This document shows, piece by piece, positions 1-8,105 of a stretch of DNA of 28,058 nucleotides (position 1 is its first letter; every line of letters begins with the position of its first letter). Source of the stretch: JABDPF01 sp036351575. GTDB taxonomy: Bacteria > Pseudomonadota > Gammaproteobacteria > Xanthomonadales > SZUA-36. The stretch is taken from positions 1-28,058 of the forward strand of contig JAZBPJ010000150.1 of NCBI GenBank assembly GCA_036351575.1. Reading direction: 5' to 3'. The position numbers and the translations under genes were made by a program. The notes below the pieces were generated by a model. It saw only the letters and a list, made by a program, of their open reading frames with translations, ran no database searches and was not told the origin of the DNA.

Positions 1-101
1 CGGTGCAGGCGCACCAGGTGTTCGGCGTTGAAGGGTTCGGCCAGGGCCGCCTGACCAAGCAGAAGAAACAGGGCGGGGAGGGCGCGAAAGCGCAGTTTCA
101 T
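1..101 (-). CDS. N-terminus of a secreted protein, possibly an S9-family peptidase (partial, runs off the window)
   Basis: Only the first 33 codons are in the window. The ATG at 101 is preceded by an AAGGA ribosome binding site about 9 nt away. The protein begins with a clear Sec signal peptide: MKLRFR n-region, a leucine-rich core, and a likely cleavage after QAALA at residue 21. The mature start EPFNAEHLVRLH resembles the opening of secreted prolyl-oligopeptidase/dipeptidyl aminopeptidase (S9) proteins, which often read FTAEDLVRL, but this is too short to settle the family. Export to the periplasm or membrane is well supported; the enzymatic role is a guess. It is divergent from the phosphoesterase at 170. 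Confidence 0.6.
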   Translation of the reverse strand, partial: MKLRFRALPALFLLLGQAALAEPFNAEHLVRLH

Positions 102-169
102 TGTAATATTCCTTGACAGTTCGAAGGGTAAAATTCCTGGTCGCCATGCTACGCCGAAAGGAGAATGAA

Positions 170-1885
170 GTGAATGTGACAAGCGCCGCAACAGGCAATC
201 GAAGGCAGTTTTCGGTACCTATGCACTTCCCACCGGCCATCGCCGCGCTGGTCCTGGCTGTTTTATCGACTTCCGCTTTGGCTGCGACGGCTGAAGGCAC
301 GGTGTTCGAGGACCTGAACCGGAACGGTACGCTCGATTCCGGCGAACCCGGGCTCGAAGGCGTCGCGGTTTCCAACGGGCGCGACGTCGTGCTCACGGAC
401 GGTGAGGGCCGGTACCGACTGGATATCGATGACGAGGCCATCGTGTTCGTCACCAAGCCGGCCGGTTACGCCACCCCCGTGAACGCATGGCAGCTGCCGC
501 AGTTCTATTACATCCACCAGCCGAAGGGTTCGCCGCCCGGTATGCTTTACCGCGGCGTCACACCGACCGGGCCCCTGCCGGAGGCCATCGATTTTCCGCT
601 CTACCGCAGCGATGAATCCCGGCAGTTCTCAGCCCTGCTGTTTACCGACACCCAGCCGCAGACCGAGGCTGAGGTCGACTACATCCGCGAAGACATCGTC
701 AACGCCCTGGTCGGGACGGACGCAATTTTCGGCATGACGCTGGGCGACATCGTGTTCGACGACATGTCGCTGTTTCCGCGCCTGCTGTCGGTCATCGCCC
801 AGATCGGCATTCCCTGGTACAACGTTGCCGGCAACCACGAGATCAACTTCCTCGCGGCGGACGACCGGTATTCGCTCGAGACCTTCAAGACCTATTTCGG
901 GCCGCCGTACTATTCTTTCGACTACGGTGACGCGCACTTCGTGGTGCTCGACAATTTCGAGTACCAGGGCAACGGCCAGAGCGATCCGGGCGATATCCGC
1001 GGCAATGGCGGTTACATCGAGAAAATCGGCGAGAAACAGCTCGAGTGGCTGCAGAACGACCTGGCGCACGTGCCGGCTGACAAGCTCGTGTTCCTGGCCA
1101 TGCACGGGCCGCTGGCGACCTACGTCGACCCGGAGGCGCCCACCCTGAACACCCAGGACCGCCGCAAGCTGTTCCGGCTGCTGGAAGGCCGCGAGCACCT
1201 TTACTCGGTGGCCGGCCACACGCACACCACCGAGCACCTGTACTTTGACGAGGACGACGGTTTTGCCGGGCCGGGCGAGTTCCACCACCACGTTCTGACC
1301 GCGGTTTCCGGCAGCTGGTGGAGCGGGCCGCTGGACGAGCGCGGCATTCCGGTCACGGACCAGCGCGACGGCACGCCCAACGGCTACCACCTGCTGGAAG
1401 TCGACGGCAATTCGCTGCAGGTCAGCTACCGTGCGGCCGGAAAACCGGCCGAGCACCAGATGAACGTGTTCTTCGATGTTTCGCACCACCGCCATTCCGC
1501 GGGCGCGCTGCGCGACTTCCGCCCGGGCGAACTCAACGACGGGCGCTTCAACATCGATGAACTCCATGCCGCCGACGTGATCGTCAACCTGTTCGACGGC
1601 GGGCCGAAATCCCGTGTCTGGTTCCAGGTCGGCGGCGGTGAATTCGTGGAAATGGAGCGGCGCGACATGGCGGACCCGAACATCGTCGAGTCGTTCGCGC
1701 GGTACGCGGACGTGATGAAGCCCTGGGTGAAGTCGGCGCCCTCCAGCCATATCTGGGTGGCGCGCATGCCCGGTGACCTGGCGCCCGGCACGCATACGCT
1801 GACGGTCAAGGCGCAGGATGAATTCGGCCGCAGCCACCATGCGCACCGTGTCGTGGAGATCAGCGGGTCGAGCGCGGCCCGCTGA
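170..1885 (+). CDS. Secreted calcineurin-like metallophosphoesterase with N-terminal Ig/SdrD-B-like domain
   Basis: This 571-aa exported protein belongs to the calcineurin-like (metallophos) superfamily of metal-dependent phosphatases and nucleotidases. I chose the GTG at 170 because AAAGGAG lies 6 nt upstream; an internal ATG at 221 and a TTG at 113 are alternatives. A hydrophobic signal segment ends near STSALAATA. Next comes a small beta domain with the calcium-loop-like motif EDLNRNGTLDSGEPG, typical of SdrD B-like repeats. The catalytic domain shows DTQ (D160), GD (D193), GNHE (H223), HGP (H312) and GHTH (H350, H352) in the canonical order. The first motif has Gln where DxH is usual. A further beta-rich region follows, as in family members with MetallophosN/C domains. 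Substrate is unknown; a phosphodiester or phosphomonoester in the cell envelope is likely. Confidence 0.85.
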   Translation: MNVTSAATGNRRQFSVPMHFPPAIAALVLAVLSTSALAATAEGTVFEDLNRNGTLDSGEPGLEGVAVSNGRDVVLTDGEGRYRLDIDDEAIVFVTKPAGYATPVNAWQLPQFYYIHQPKGSPPGMLYRGVTPTGPLPEAIDFPLYRSDESRQFSALLFTDTQPQTEAEVDYIREDIVNALVGTDAIFGMTLGDIVFDDMSLFPRLLSVIAQIGIPWYNVAGNHEINFLAADDRYSLETFKTYFGPPYYSFDYGDAHFVVLDNFEYQGNGQSDPGDIRGNGGYIEKIGEKQLEWLQNDLAHVPADKLVFLAMHGPLATYVDPEAPTLNTQDRRKLFRLLEGREHLYSVAGHTHTTEHLYFDEDDGFAGPGEFHHHVLTAVSGSWWSGPLDERGIPVTDQRDGTPNGYHLLEVDGNSLQVSYRAAGKPAEHQMNVFFDVSHHRHSAGALRDFRPGELNDGRFNIDELHAADVIVNLFDGGPKSRVWFQVGGGEFVEMERRDMADPNIVESFARYADVMKPWVKSAPSSHIWVARMPGDLAPGTHTLTVKAQDEFGRSHHAHRVVEISGSSAAR

Positions 1886-1921
1886 GTTGCGGAAGCGGCA
1901 GGGAAAACATCAGGTCTTTGC

Positions 1922-1978
1922 GGTTTTCAGACCCTGGATCCTGCAAGTCGGAGTGGACCGGTCGAGAGTCTGAAAACC
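1922..1978. repeat. 11-bp perfect inverted repeat just downstream of tRNA-Leu
   Basis: GGTTTTCAGAC (1922-1932) and GTCTGAAAACC (1968-1978) are exact reverse complements separated by 35 nt. On the minus strand the second arm starts one nucleotide after the encoded CCA end of the tRNA, so a transcript reading past the tRNA could fold the arms together. There is no U-tract after the hairpin, so it is not a classical Rho-independent terminator. A tRNA 3'-processing or transcription-end structure is possible. The phosphoesterase ends at 1885. Confidence 0.6.
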
Positions 1979-1979
1979 A

Positions 1980-2066
1980 TGGTGCCGAAGGAGGGACTCG
2001 AACCCTCACTCTGTTTCCAGAACCGGATTTTGAATCCGGCGCGTCTACCAGTTCCGCCACTTCGGC
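1980..2066 (-). tRNA. tRNA-Leu (anticodon CAA)
   Basis: Read on the minus strand this folds as an 87-nt class II tRNA with encoded CCA. The acceptor stem is GCCGAAG paired with CTTCGGC. The anticodon stem CCGGA/TCCGG closes the loop TTCAAAA, giving anticodon CAA for UUG leucine codons. A long variable arm follows, typical of Leu. The T arm contains GGTTCGAGTCC. The 5' end is at 2066 and the CCA occupies 1982-1980. It stands alone between the phosphoesterase and the MetX-family gene, with its own promoter-like sequence upstream. Confidence 0.97.
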
Positions 2067-2091
2067 CAAGGGTGGATTTCAGAGAGGCGAA

Positions 2092-2120
2092 AGTATAGCC
2101 GTTTTGGGTTGCGGGCTAAA
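2092..2120 (-). promoter_or_regulatory. Candidate sigma-70 promoter for tRNA-Leu
   Basis: On the minus strand TATACT (2097-2092) is a 5/6 match to the -10 box. TTTAGC (2120-2115) lies 17 bp upstream as a weak -35. Transcription would start near 2084, about 18 nt before the mature tRNA 5' end. The position and -10 quality support it; the -35 is poor. Confidence 0.5.
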
Positions 2121-2131
2121 GACGATTCGGC

Positions 2132-3256
2132 TCAGGTGATTGCGTTCATGTACTCGGCCACGACCGGGCAGAAGCGGTCGTAGTCCACCATGAAGGCGTC
2201 GTGCCCCTGGATCGAATCCAGCAAGACCAGCTCGGAGTCCACGCCGGCCTTGCTGAAGCAGTCGGCGATTTCTTTTTGCTGGTGAACCGGCCACAGGAAG
2301 TCGGTGTGCACCCCGATGACGCGCGCGGACCGGATATCCAGGTCGGAAAAAGCGTCTTCCATGTCGGCGTAACCGTCGCTCAGGTCAAACCAGTCGATCG
2401 ACTGCGACAGGAACAGGTAGCAGCAGGGGTCGAAGTTGCGGATGAACTTCTTGGCCGCGTTTTCCAGGTAGGATTCGACCGAAAAATGCATGCCGAACAG
2501 GCGTTCGCTGAAATGCACTTCCTGTTCGCGGCCGAAGCGCTCGCGCCACTCGGAGCCGGAGCGATAGGAAATCATGCCCAGCTTGCGCGCCAGGCGCATG
2601 CCGGTCTCTGGCCAGTCTCCATCGGTGTAGGCGCCGTCCTGCCAATGCGGGTCGCGCACGATGATTTCGCGCTGCAGCGAACGGATCGCGATCGCGAAGG
2701 GTTCGGCCCGAGCGGCCGTCGATATGCCGAGAAAGTGCCGCGTGATGTCCGGGTTCTGGCGCAGCAGCGCCAGGCAGCTCATGCCGCCCATGGACGGTCC
2801 GACCATCGCGCGCAGCTGTTCGATACCGAGGTATTCCAGCACCATGGCCGCGCCTTTCGCGATATCGTCGATGACCAGGTCCGGAAACGAAAGGCGATAC
2901 TGCCGGCCGGTCTCCGGGTTGACGCAGCCCGGCCCGGTGGAACCCTGGCAGCTGCCCAGGGAGTTCACGCAAATCACGAAGTGCCGGTCGGTGTCGATCG
3001 CCTTGCCGGGCCCGACCATCGGCTCCCACCAGCCGTCACCGGGGTCATCCGCGCTGCTGGCCGCGTGGGCATTGGGTGACAGCCCGGTCAGGATCAGTAC
3101 CGCGTTGGATCGATCGTCGTCGAGCTCACCCCAGGTCTCGTAGGCAAGCGTCGCGGCTGGAATGGATCCGCCGCTGACGAAACGGAAGGGCTCTTCCACC
3201 TGCAGAAAGTTCGTGGCGTCGACTCGGTGGTGACTGGCTTTGAACGACAGCTTCAT
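2132..3256 (-). CDS. MetX-family O-acyltransferase, probably serine O-succinyltransferase (alternative: homoserine O-acyltransferase)
   Basis: This 374-aa alpha/beta-hydrolase-fold enzyme transfers an acyl group from acyl-CoA to the hydroxyl of an amino acid, activating it for sulfur incorporation. The nucleophile elbow GPSMGG contains Ser155. The other triad members are Asp319 (HTDFLWP) and His352 (GHDAF). Generic annotation would be homoserine O-acetyltransferase (metX). However, NSLGSCQGSTGP, SIAIRSLQRE and the DPCCYLFLSQSIDWFDL stretch match my memory of the Xanthomonadales serine O-succinyltransferases, which serve cysteine synthesis, better than classical MetX. That substrate call is from recall, not a search. 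The ATG at 3256 is preferred over an upstream GTG at 3289, which has no ribosome binding site. It stands alone with no other met or cys gene beside it, and I see no SAM riboswitch upstream. Confidence 0.88.
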   Translation of the reverse strand: MKLSFKASHHRVDATNFLQVEEPFRFVSGGSIPAATLAYETWGELDDDRSNAVLILTGLSPNAHAASSADDPGDGWWEPMVGPGKAIDTDRHFVICVNSLGSCQGSTGPGCVNPETGRQYRLSFPDLVIDDIAKGAAMVLEYLGIEQLRAMVGPSMGGMSCLALLRQNPDITRHFLGISTAARAEPFAIAIRSLQREIIVRDPHWQDGAYTDGDWPETGMRLARKLGMISYRSGSEWRERFGREQEVHFSERLFGMHFSVESYLENAAKKFIRNFDPCCYLFLSQSIDWFDLSDGYADMEDAFSDLDIRSARVIGVHTDFLWPVHQQKEIADCFSKAGVDSELVLLDSIQGHDAFMVDYDRFCPVVAEYMNAIT

Positions 3257-3429
3257 GCTAAACGCGACCTCATCCGTAAATCCGCGCACACTGCAGGCGG
3301 CTAGCCTGCATGTTCCCGGATAGGCAAAGGGCCGCGTACAATGCGAACTTCAGAGTTTTTAGCAGATACCGTCATTTAATTCCTTGAATTCATGCGACTA
3401 CAGCCAGGCCCGTGGCCGACTGGTGAAAT

Positions 3430-4119
3430 ATGCAGGCTAATAATTCACGTGCAGTGCGCAGTAGTCAAGCGGGTGTGCACCCGCGCCTGGCAGCGGTGCT
3501 CGACCGTCACCGCGGCAGGAAATGGAACCGGCCGCTGCATGTGCCGACACAGAAGGCCTTTGACCGCCTGGCCGCTCTTGTTTCTGCGGAGCGGGCGCCG
3601 CTGGTGCTTGACTCGGGTTGTGGAAACGCTGAGAGCACGCTGAAACTGGCCGGAATGCATCCCGATGCCCTGGTGCTCGGCGTGGACAAGTCGGCGGCGC
3701 GGCTGGCGCGGTCGGGTGCTTTGCATTTTCCGCACCGCGAAGGCAATGCGATCTGGCTGCGGGGTGAACTGGCCACGTTCTGGCGCCTGGCTCTGCGGGC
3801 GAATTGGCGCCTGGAACGGCATTACCTGCTGTATCCGAACCCCTGGCCCAAGCCCGGCCATCTGCAGAGGCGCTGGCATGCGCACCCGGTGTTCGGTGAC
3901 ATGCTGGGTCTGGGCGGCCGGCTGGAAATGCGCTGCAACTGGTCCGTCTACGCCGAGGAGTTCGCTTTTTCGGTGAATCGGCTGACCGGGCGCGCCGTGC
4001 AGCCGGTCGCCGTGGCAACCGGCGATCCGCTGAGCCCGTTCGAGCGCAAGTACCGCGACAGCGGCCACGCGCTTTACTCGGTGACCTGCGCACTTCCCGG
4101 CGCTACGGCCGCGAGTTGA
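3430..4119 (+). CDS. Divergent TrmB-like SAM-dependent methyltransferase
   Basis: This is a 229-aa Rossmann-fold methyltransferase. Motif I is VLDSGCG (59-65) and the SAM-ribose acidic residue is Asp86 (GVDKS). YPNPWPKPGHLQRRWH (135-150) corresponds to the FPDPW.K..H.KRR signature of tRNA (guanine-N7)-methyltransferase TrmB. Here the conserved Asp of that signature is Asn137, and the N-terminus is unlike canonical TrmB. It is therefore probably a paralogue with a changed substrate or chemistry rather than the housekeeping m7G46 enzyme. Its start is divergent from the MetX-family gene and its end is convergent with ccmI (47 bp apart). A TACAAT -10-like box at 3337-3342 could drive it. The ribosome binding site is weak (GGTGA). 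Confidence 0.78.
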   Translation: MQANNSRAVRSSQAGVHPRLAAVLDRHRGRKWNRPLHVPTQKAFDRLAALVSAERAPLVLDSGCGNAESTLKLAGMHPDALVLGVDKSAARLARSGALHFPHREGNAIWLRGELATFWRLALRANWRLERHYLLYPNPWPKPGHLQRRWHAHPVFGDMLGLGGRLEMRCNWSVYAEEFAFSVNRLTGRAVQPVAVATGDPLSPFERKYRDSGHALYSVTCALPGATAAS

Positions 4120-4166
4120 GAGCCGAACGAAGACGTTCATACCGGCCCGAACGTTTTCAGCGCGCG

Positions 4167-5228
4167 TCATTCCACCTGCTGATCGATTTCCAGCACCACG
4201 AGGCTGCTCGAGGCCAGCTCGGTCGATTTGAGCGCGCTGCGCCAGTCGCCCGGCTGCGGGGTCGGAGCGCCGGTCAGCGAAACGCGGGCCTGGACCTGGA
4301 TTTCACTTTCAGAAGAAATCATGCGCTCGGCCATCATGCTGTCGTCATCCGTGATGGTCAGTTCAAGCGGGAATTTCGGATTTGCGATGCGGCGTACGCC
4401 GAGGGGCGGCCCCATCGCCGGACCGGGGGCGCGAATCGTGATGTACAGGGTCGCACCGCTCGCCAGCGCTTCGCGCGCGCCATCGGCCGCGTCGAGCACC
4501 AGCCGCGTGCCGGTCCAGCCGCTTTCGGTACTTTGCGCCGGGGCGGGCGCGGCCTCTCCAGGCAGCATGCCGAGGCGGGCCTGCGCCTGCGCGAGTTGGC
4601 CGCCGACCATCTCGTAGACCTCCGTGCCCGGTTCGAGCTGCGCCATCAGCGACTGCCAGTAGCTGACGGCAAAGGCGTCGTCGCCCTGCTGGACCGCCGC
4701 GATACCCATCAGCCACAGCGCCTTCTGCATGTCCGGGTTCATTTCCAGCGCCCGCTCCAGCAGTTGGACGGAGGACTCCGGCACGCGACCCTCCGGATCG
4801 AGATAGACGCGCGACTCGGCCAGGTCGACCATTACGACGGGATTGTCGGGCGCCAGTTCAAAGGCCCGTTCCAGCGCCTGGGAAGCTTCGCCGAAGCGCT
4901 GTGAGGCCCGCAGCGTGCGCGCCAGCAGCAGCCAGCCTTCCAGGTCGTCGGGGTTCTGCTCGAGGCGCTGCTGCAAGCCGGCGACCATCGACTGCATGTC
5001 GCCGGCCTGGCCGGCGTGGGGATCCGCTGCTGACGCGACGCGCGGCGTGCCGACCACGTCCAGTCCTTCAGGTGTGGCAAAGGTGTTGTACATCCACAGC
5101 GCCGTGGCCGGCAGGGCGAAGATCAGCGCCAGGGCCAGGGGCTGCCAGCCCGTCTTGCCGCGGAGCAGGGGTAAAAGAGCGATGACGAAGCTGATGAACA
5201 GTATCAGCGCGGCGATTATCCAGAACAC
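4167..5228 (-). CDS. ccmI: Cytochrome c maturation protein CcmI (TPR apocytochrome chaperone)
   Basis: CcmI binds the C-terminus of unfolded apocytochrome c in the periplasm and delivers it to the CcmF/CcmH haem ligase. The 353-aa protein has two N-terminal membrane helices (about 2-22 and 29-47) separated by a charged LRGK loop. A TPR region follows (about 80-200), with helical repeats such as NPDDLEGWLLLARTL and APDNPVVMVDLAE. A C-terminal beta domain (about 240-353) is like the periplasmic extension of long CcmI/CycH proteins. The start is GTG, sharing one base with the ccmH stop (TAGTG), which indicates translational coupling. It is the last gene of the ccm operon. Confidence 0.92.
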   Translation of the reverse strand: MFWIIAALILFISFVIALLPLLRGKTGWQPLALALIFALPATALWMYNTFATPEGLDVVGTPRVASAADPHAGQAGDMQSMVAGLQQRLEQNPDDLEGWLLLARTLRASQRFGEASQALERAFELAPDNPVVMVDLAESRVYLDPEGRVPESSVQLLERALEMNPDMQKALWLMGIAAVQQGDDAFAVSYWQSLMAQLEPGTEVYEMVGGQLAQAQARLGMLPGEAAPAPAQSTESGWTGTRLVLDAADGAREALASGATLYITIRAPGPAMGPPLGVRRIANPKFPLELTITDDDSMMAERMISSESEIQVQARVSLTGAPTPQPGDWRSALKSTELASSSLVVLEIDQQVE

Positions 5229-5662
5229 TAGGCGGATCCTTTTTTCTGTGCCGCGGCGAGCTTGCGGCTGCGGTTACGCACGCTGAAGGCCACGACGATC
5301 GCGCCGATCAGCAGCATGGTGATCGGAAAGGCCCACAGCACCAGCGTGTTGGCCTGCACCGGCGGTTTGTACAGCACGAAATCGCCGTAGCGACTCACCA
5401 TGAAGCCGGTGATTTCCTCGTTGCTCTTGCCGTCCTGCAGCATGTCGTAGATTTCGCCGCGCAGCTGCTGCGCCAGCGGCGCATCGGAATCGGCCAGGTT
5501 CTGGTTCTGGCACACGACGCAGCGCAGTTCCATCGTCAGGTCCTTGAAGCGGGCTTCCTGCTCTTCTGAATCGAAGACCTTGGGTGTCTCGGTCTGGGCA
5601 GCCAGGGCGCCGCACAGCAGTAATGTCGCAGCAAGTAAGGCCAGTCGGGTCAGCTGTTTCAT
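5228..5662 (-). CDS. ccmH: Cytochrome c maturation protein CcmH (apocytochrome thiol reductase)
   Basis: The 144-aa membrane-anchored periplasmic thioredox protein has a signal sequence (residues 1-22, LLAATLLLCGALAAQ), the diagnostic LRCVVCQNQ motif with Cys48 and Cys51, and one C-terminal transmembrane helix (about 107-127). CcmH reduces or holds the CXXCH cysteines of apocytochrome c before haem ligation and works with CcmF, CcmG and CcmI. The length matches stand-alone CcmH/CcmL rather than the long E. coli fusion, which agrees with a separate ccmI. Its ATG overlaps the ccmG stop by 4 nt and a GAGGA ribosome binding site lies inside ccmG. Confidence 0.96.
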   Translation of the reverse strand: MKQLTRLALLAATLLLCGALAAQTETPKVFDSEEQEARFKDLTMELRCVVCQNQNLADSDAPLAQQLRGEIYDMLQDGKSNEEITGFMVSRYGDFVLYKPPVQANTLVLWAFPITMLLIGAIVVAFSVRNRSRKLAAAQKKGSA

Positions 5663-6180
5663 TTTCCGATCCTCGGCAGGATTTCGTTTTCGATGACTTC
5701 GGGGGTTACCGCGCCGATCTGCTTGAAGATGATGGTGCCGTCGGCGTCCACCAGGAATGACTCGGGTGCGGCATAGACGCCCAGGTCAATGGCGTAGCGC
5801 CCGCTGTAATCCTGCAGCGTCAGCTCGTAGGGATCGCCGAAGCGCCGCAGCCAGGCCTGGGCATCGCTCAACTCGTCCTTGTAGTTGAAGCCGATGACGC
5901 GGACCGCGCCGGAACGCGCAAGCTCGGTGATGTAAGGATGCTCGACGCGGCAGGTCGGGCACCAGCTCGCCCAGACGTTGACCAGGAACGGCTCGCCGAT
6001 CAGGTCTTCGTTGGTCAGGACGCGGTCCGGCTGGCCCAGCACGGGCAGCTCGAACGGCGGCATGGGCTTGCCGATCAGCGGCGACGGGATTTCCGTCTTG
6101 TGGTCGGCGATGCGCAGGCCAAAGGCGAGCAGCACGCCCAGCAATACGAAAACGATGACGGGTACAAGTCTGCCGATCAT
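5659..6180 (-). CDS. ccmG: Thiol:disulfide interchange protein CcmG/DsbE
   Basis: This 173-aa thioredoxin-fold protein is anchored by one N-terminal helix (about 4-23) facing the periplasm. The active site is WASWCPTC (Cys74, Cys77). The GVYAAPESFLVD segment is the cis-Pro region typical of CcmG, and FNYKDE lies in the acidic central insert of the family. It passes electrons from the DsbD/CcdA pathway to CcmH or the apocytochrome so that the CXXCH thiols stay reduced. The start ATG overlaps the ccmF stop by 4 nt (ATGA) and the stop overlaps ccmH. Confidence 0.96.
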   Translation of the reverse strand: MIGRLVPVIVFVLLGVLLAFGLRIADHKTEIPSPLIGKPMPPFELPVLGQPDRVLTNEDLIGEPFLVNVWASWCPTCRVEHPYITELARSGAVRVIGFNYKDELSDAQAWLRRFGDPYELTLQDYSGRYAIDLGVYAAPESFLVDADGTIIFKQIGAVTPEVIENEILPRIGK

Positions 6181-8102
6181 GCTGCAGCCTCCTGGCGCCT
6201 CCGCCGGTAGCGTTTGTCACTGGCGGCGATAAAGCCGCCCAGCATCATGAAGAGTCCGCCCAGCCAGATAAACCGGATGAACGGTTTATGGTAAAGCCGC
6301 ACGGCCCAGGCGTTGCCGAAGTTGTCCAGCGGTTCACCCAGTGACACGTAAAGGTCGCGCGTCAGCCCCGGGTCCAGCGCGGCTTCGGTCATGGTCTGGC
6401 CGCTGAGGTAGCGGCGCTTTTCGGGGTACATCCGGGTGATTTCACTGCCGCCCTGGAGCACGATGAACTCGCCGCGGTCGGCGGCATAATTCGGGCCGTT
6501 GACAGCCCGGGTCCCCTGGAACACGAATTCATAGCCGGACAGGCTGAACCGGTCTCCTGACACCATGCGGATGTGTTTCTCGGTGCTGACCGCGTTGGTC
6601 AGCGAGGCGCCGACCAGGAACAGCCCGACACCCAGGTGGGCCAGCACCATGCCGGTTTCACTGCGGCCGGGCCGTGAACCGCTGGCCATGCGCTGAACGT
6701 AATACTGGATGTTCGCGACGATGACCCAGGCCGCCCCGGCGCTTCCCGCGATCCCCCAGGCGCCGGCGCTCGGCAGCCACACGGCGGTCGCGATGCCGGT
6801 GAGCACTGCGAGCACGGCCGGAATGACCAGTTTGCCGGCCAGCCGCCTGACGCTGTCTTCCTGCCAATTCGAGTAAAAAGCGGGCGGCAGCAGCAGGGCA
6901 ATCGGCACCATCAGGATGGCGAACATCAGGCTGAAGTAGGGCGGTCCGACCGAGATCTTGCCGGCGTCCAGCGCGTCCAGCAGCAGCGGGTACAGCGTGC
7001 CCGTCAGCACCATCGCGGCGATCACGGTCAGCACCAGGTTGTTGAGCAGCAGCAGGGTTTCGCGCGAAACGCCCTTGAAGTCGCTGCCCTGGACCATCGA
7101 CGGCGCCCGCAATGCGAACAGCAGCAGGGATCCGCCGACCACCACGAACAGGTAGGTAAGAATAAAGATGCCGCGGGTCGGATCCGAGGCGAAGGCATGC
7201 ACGGACGTCAGCACGCCCGAGCGCACCAGGAAGGTGCCCAGCAGGCACAGCGAAAAGGCGCTGATTGCAAGGATCAGGGTCCAGTTGCGGAAGGCGCCGC
7301 GTTTTTCGGTCACGGCCTGCGAATGGATCAGCGCGGTGCCGACCAGCCAGGGCATGAACGAGGCGTTTTCAACCGGGTCCCAGAACCACCAGCCGCCCCA
7401 GCCCAGTTCGTAGTAGGCCCACCAGGAGCCGAGCACGATACCGAGGGTCAAAAAAGCCCAGGCGACGTGCGTCCAGGGCCGCGACCAGCGCACCCAGTCG
7501 CGGTCCACCTGCCTGCCGAGCAGCGCGGCCACGGCGAAGGCGAAGGCGACGGAAAAGCCCACGTAGCCCATGTACAGCATCGGCGGGTGAATGATCAGGC
7601 CGGGGTCCTGCAGCAGCGGGTTCAGGTCGAGGCCCTCCGCGGCCGGCGGCAGGATGCGGCCGAAGGGGTTCGAGGTGAAGACCACGAACAGCAGGAATCC
7701 GAACGAGATCCAGCCGAGCACCGCTAGCGTACGGGCGCGAAAGGCGTCCGGTAGCCGCTTGCTGAACAGGGCGACGGCGAAGGTCCAGATGCACAGGATC
7801 CATTCCCACAGCAGCAGGGAGCCTTCGTGCGCGCCCCACACAGCGGAAAATCGGTACTGCATCGGCAGGCTTGAATTGCTGTTGCGCGCCACGTATTCGA
7901 CCGAGAAGTCCTGGATGATGAATGCCCAGGTGAGCATCACGAAGGCGCCGCCGACCAGCAGGAACTGCACCATCGAGATGCTGAATCCCGTGCGCATCAG
8001 GCGCTGGTTTTCCTTCGTCGCGCCGATCATCGGCAGGATGCCGAGCAGCAGCGAGGCAAGCAGTGCGCCGAACAGGAAGACCTGTCCAAGTTCAGGGATC
8101 AT
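6177..8102 (-). CDS. ccmF: Haem lyase subunit CcmF
   Basis: The 641-aa polytopic inner-membrane protein of the haem-handling family has a WWD signature WGGWWFWDPVENASF (235-249), the haem-ligand region IHPPMLYMGY with His172, and about 15 hydrophobic helices along its length. It forms the System I haem lyase with CcmH and CcmI and attaches haem from holo-CcmE to apocytochrome c. Length is normal for CcmF (640-660 aa). A GGAGAG ribosome binding site sits 8 nt before the ATG, and the gap from ccmE is 3 nt. Confidence 0.97.
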   Translation of the reverse strand: MIPELGQVFLFGALLASLLLGILPMIGATKENQRLMRTGFSISMVQFLLVGGAFVMLTWAFIIQDFSVEYVARNSNSSLPMQYRFSAVWGAHEGSLLLWEWILCIWTFAVALFSKRLPDAFRARTLAVLGWISFGFLLFVVFTSNPFGRILPPAAEGLDLNPLLQDPGLIIHPPMLYMGYVGFSVAFAFAVAALLGRQVDRDWVRWSRPWTHVAWAFLTLGIVLGSWWAYYELGWGGWWFWDPVENASFMPWLVGTALIHSQAVTEKRGAFRNWTLILAISAFSLCLLGTFLVRSGVLTSVHAFASDPTRGIFILTYLFVVVGGSLLLFALRAPSMVQGSDFKGVSRETLLLLNNLVLTVIAAMVLTGTLYPLLLDALDAGKISVGPPYFSLMFAILMVPIALLLPPAFYSNWQEDSVRRLAGKLVIPAVLAVLTGIATAVWLPSAGAWGIAGSAGAAWVIVANIQYYVQRMASGSRPGRSETGMVLAHLGVGLFLVGASLTNAVSTEKHIRMVSGDRFSLSGYEFVFQGTRAVNGPNYAADRGEFIVLQGGSEITRMYPEKRRYLSGQTMTEAALDPGLTRDLYVSLGEPLDNFGNAWAVRLYHKPFIRFIWLGGLFMMLGGFIAASDKRYRRRRQEAAA

Positions 8103-8105
8103 TGA

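Noticed and set aside
629..1846. 405-codon open frame antisense to the phosphoesterase
   Set aside because: High GC creates long antisense frames; the plus-strand protein has all metallophosphoesterase motifs and a signal peptide, the antisense one has no recognisable domain.
3257..3429. SAM or other riboswitch upstream of the MetX-family gene
   Set aside because: No conserved riboswitch core or terminator-antiterminator pattern could be recognised in this leader.
4120..4166. Terminator between the TrmB-like gene and ccmI
   Set aside because: Only a 5-bp GAACG/CGTTC stem with no U-tract; too weak to call.
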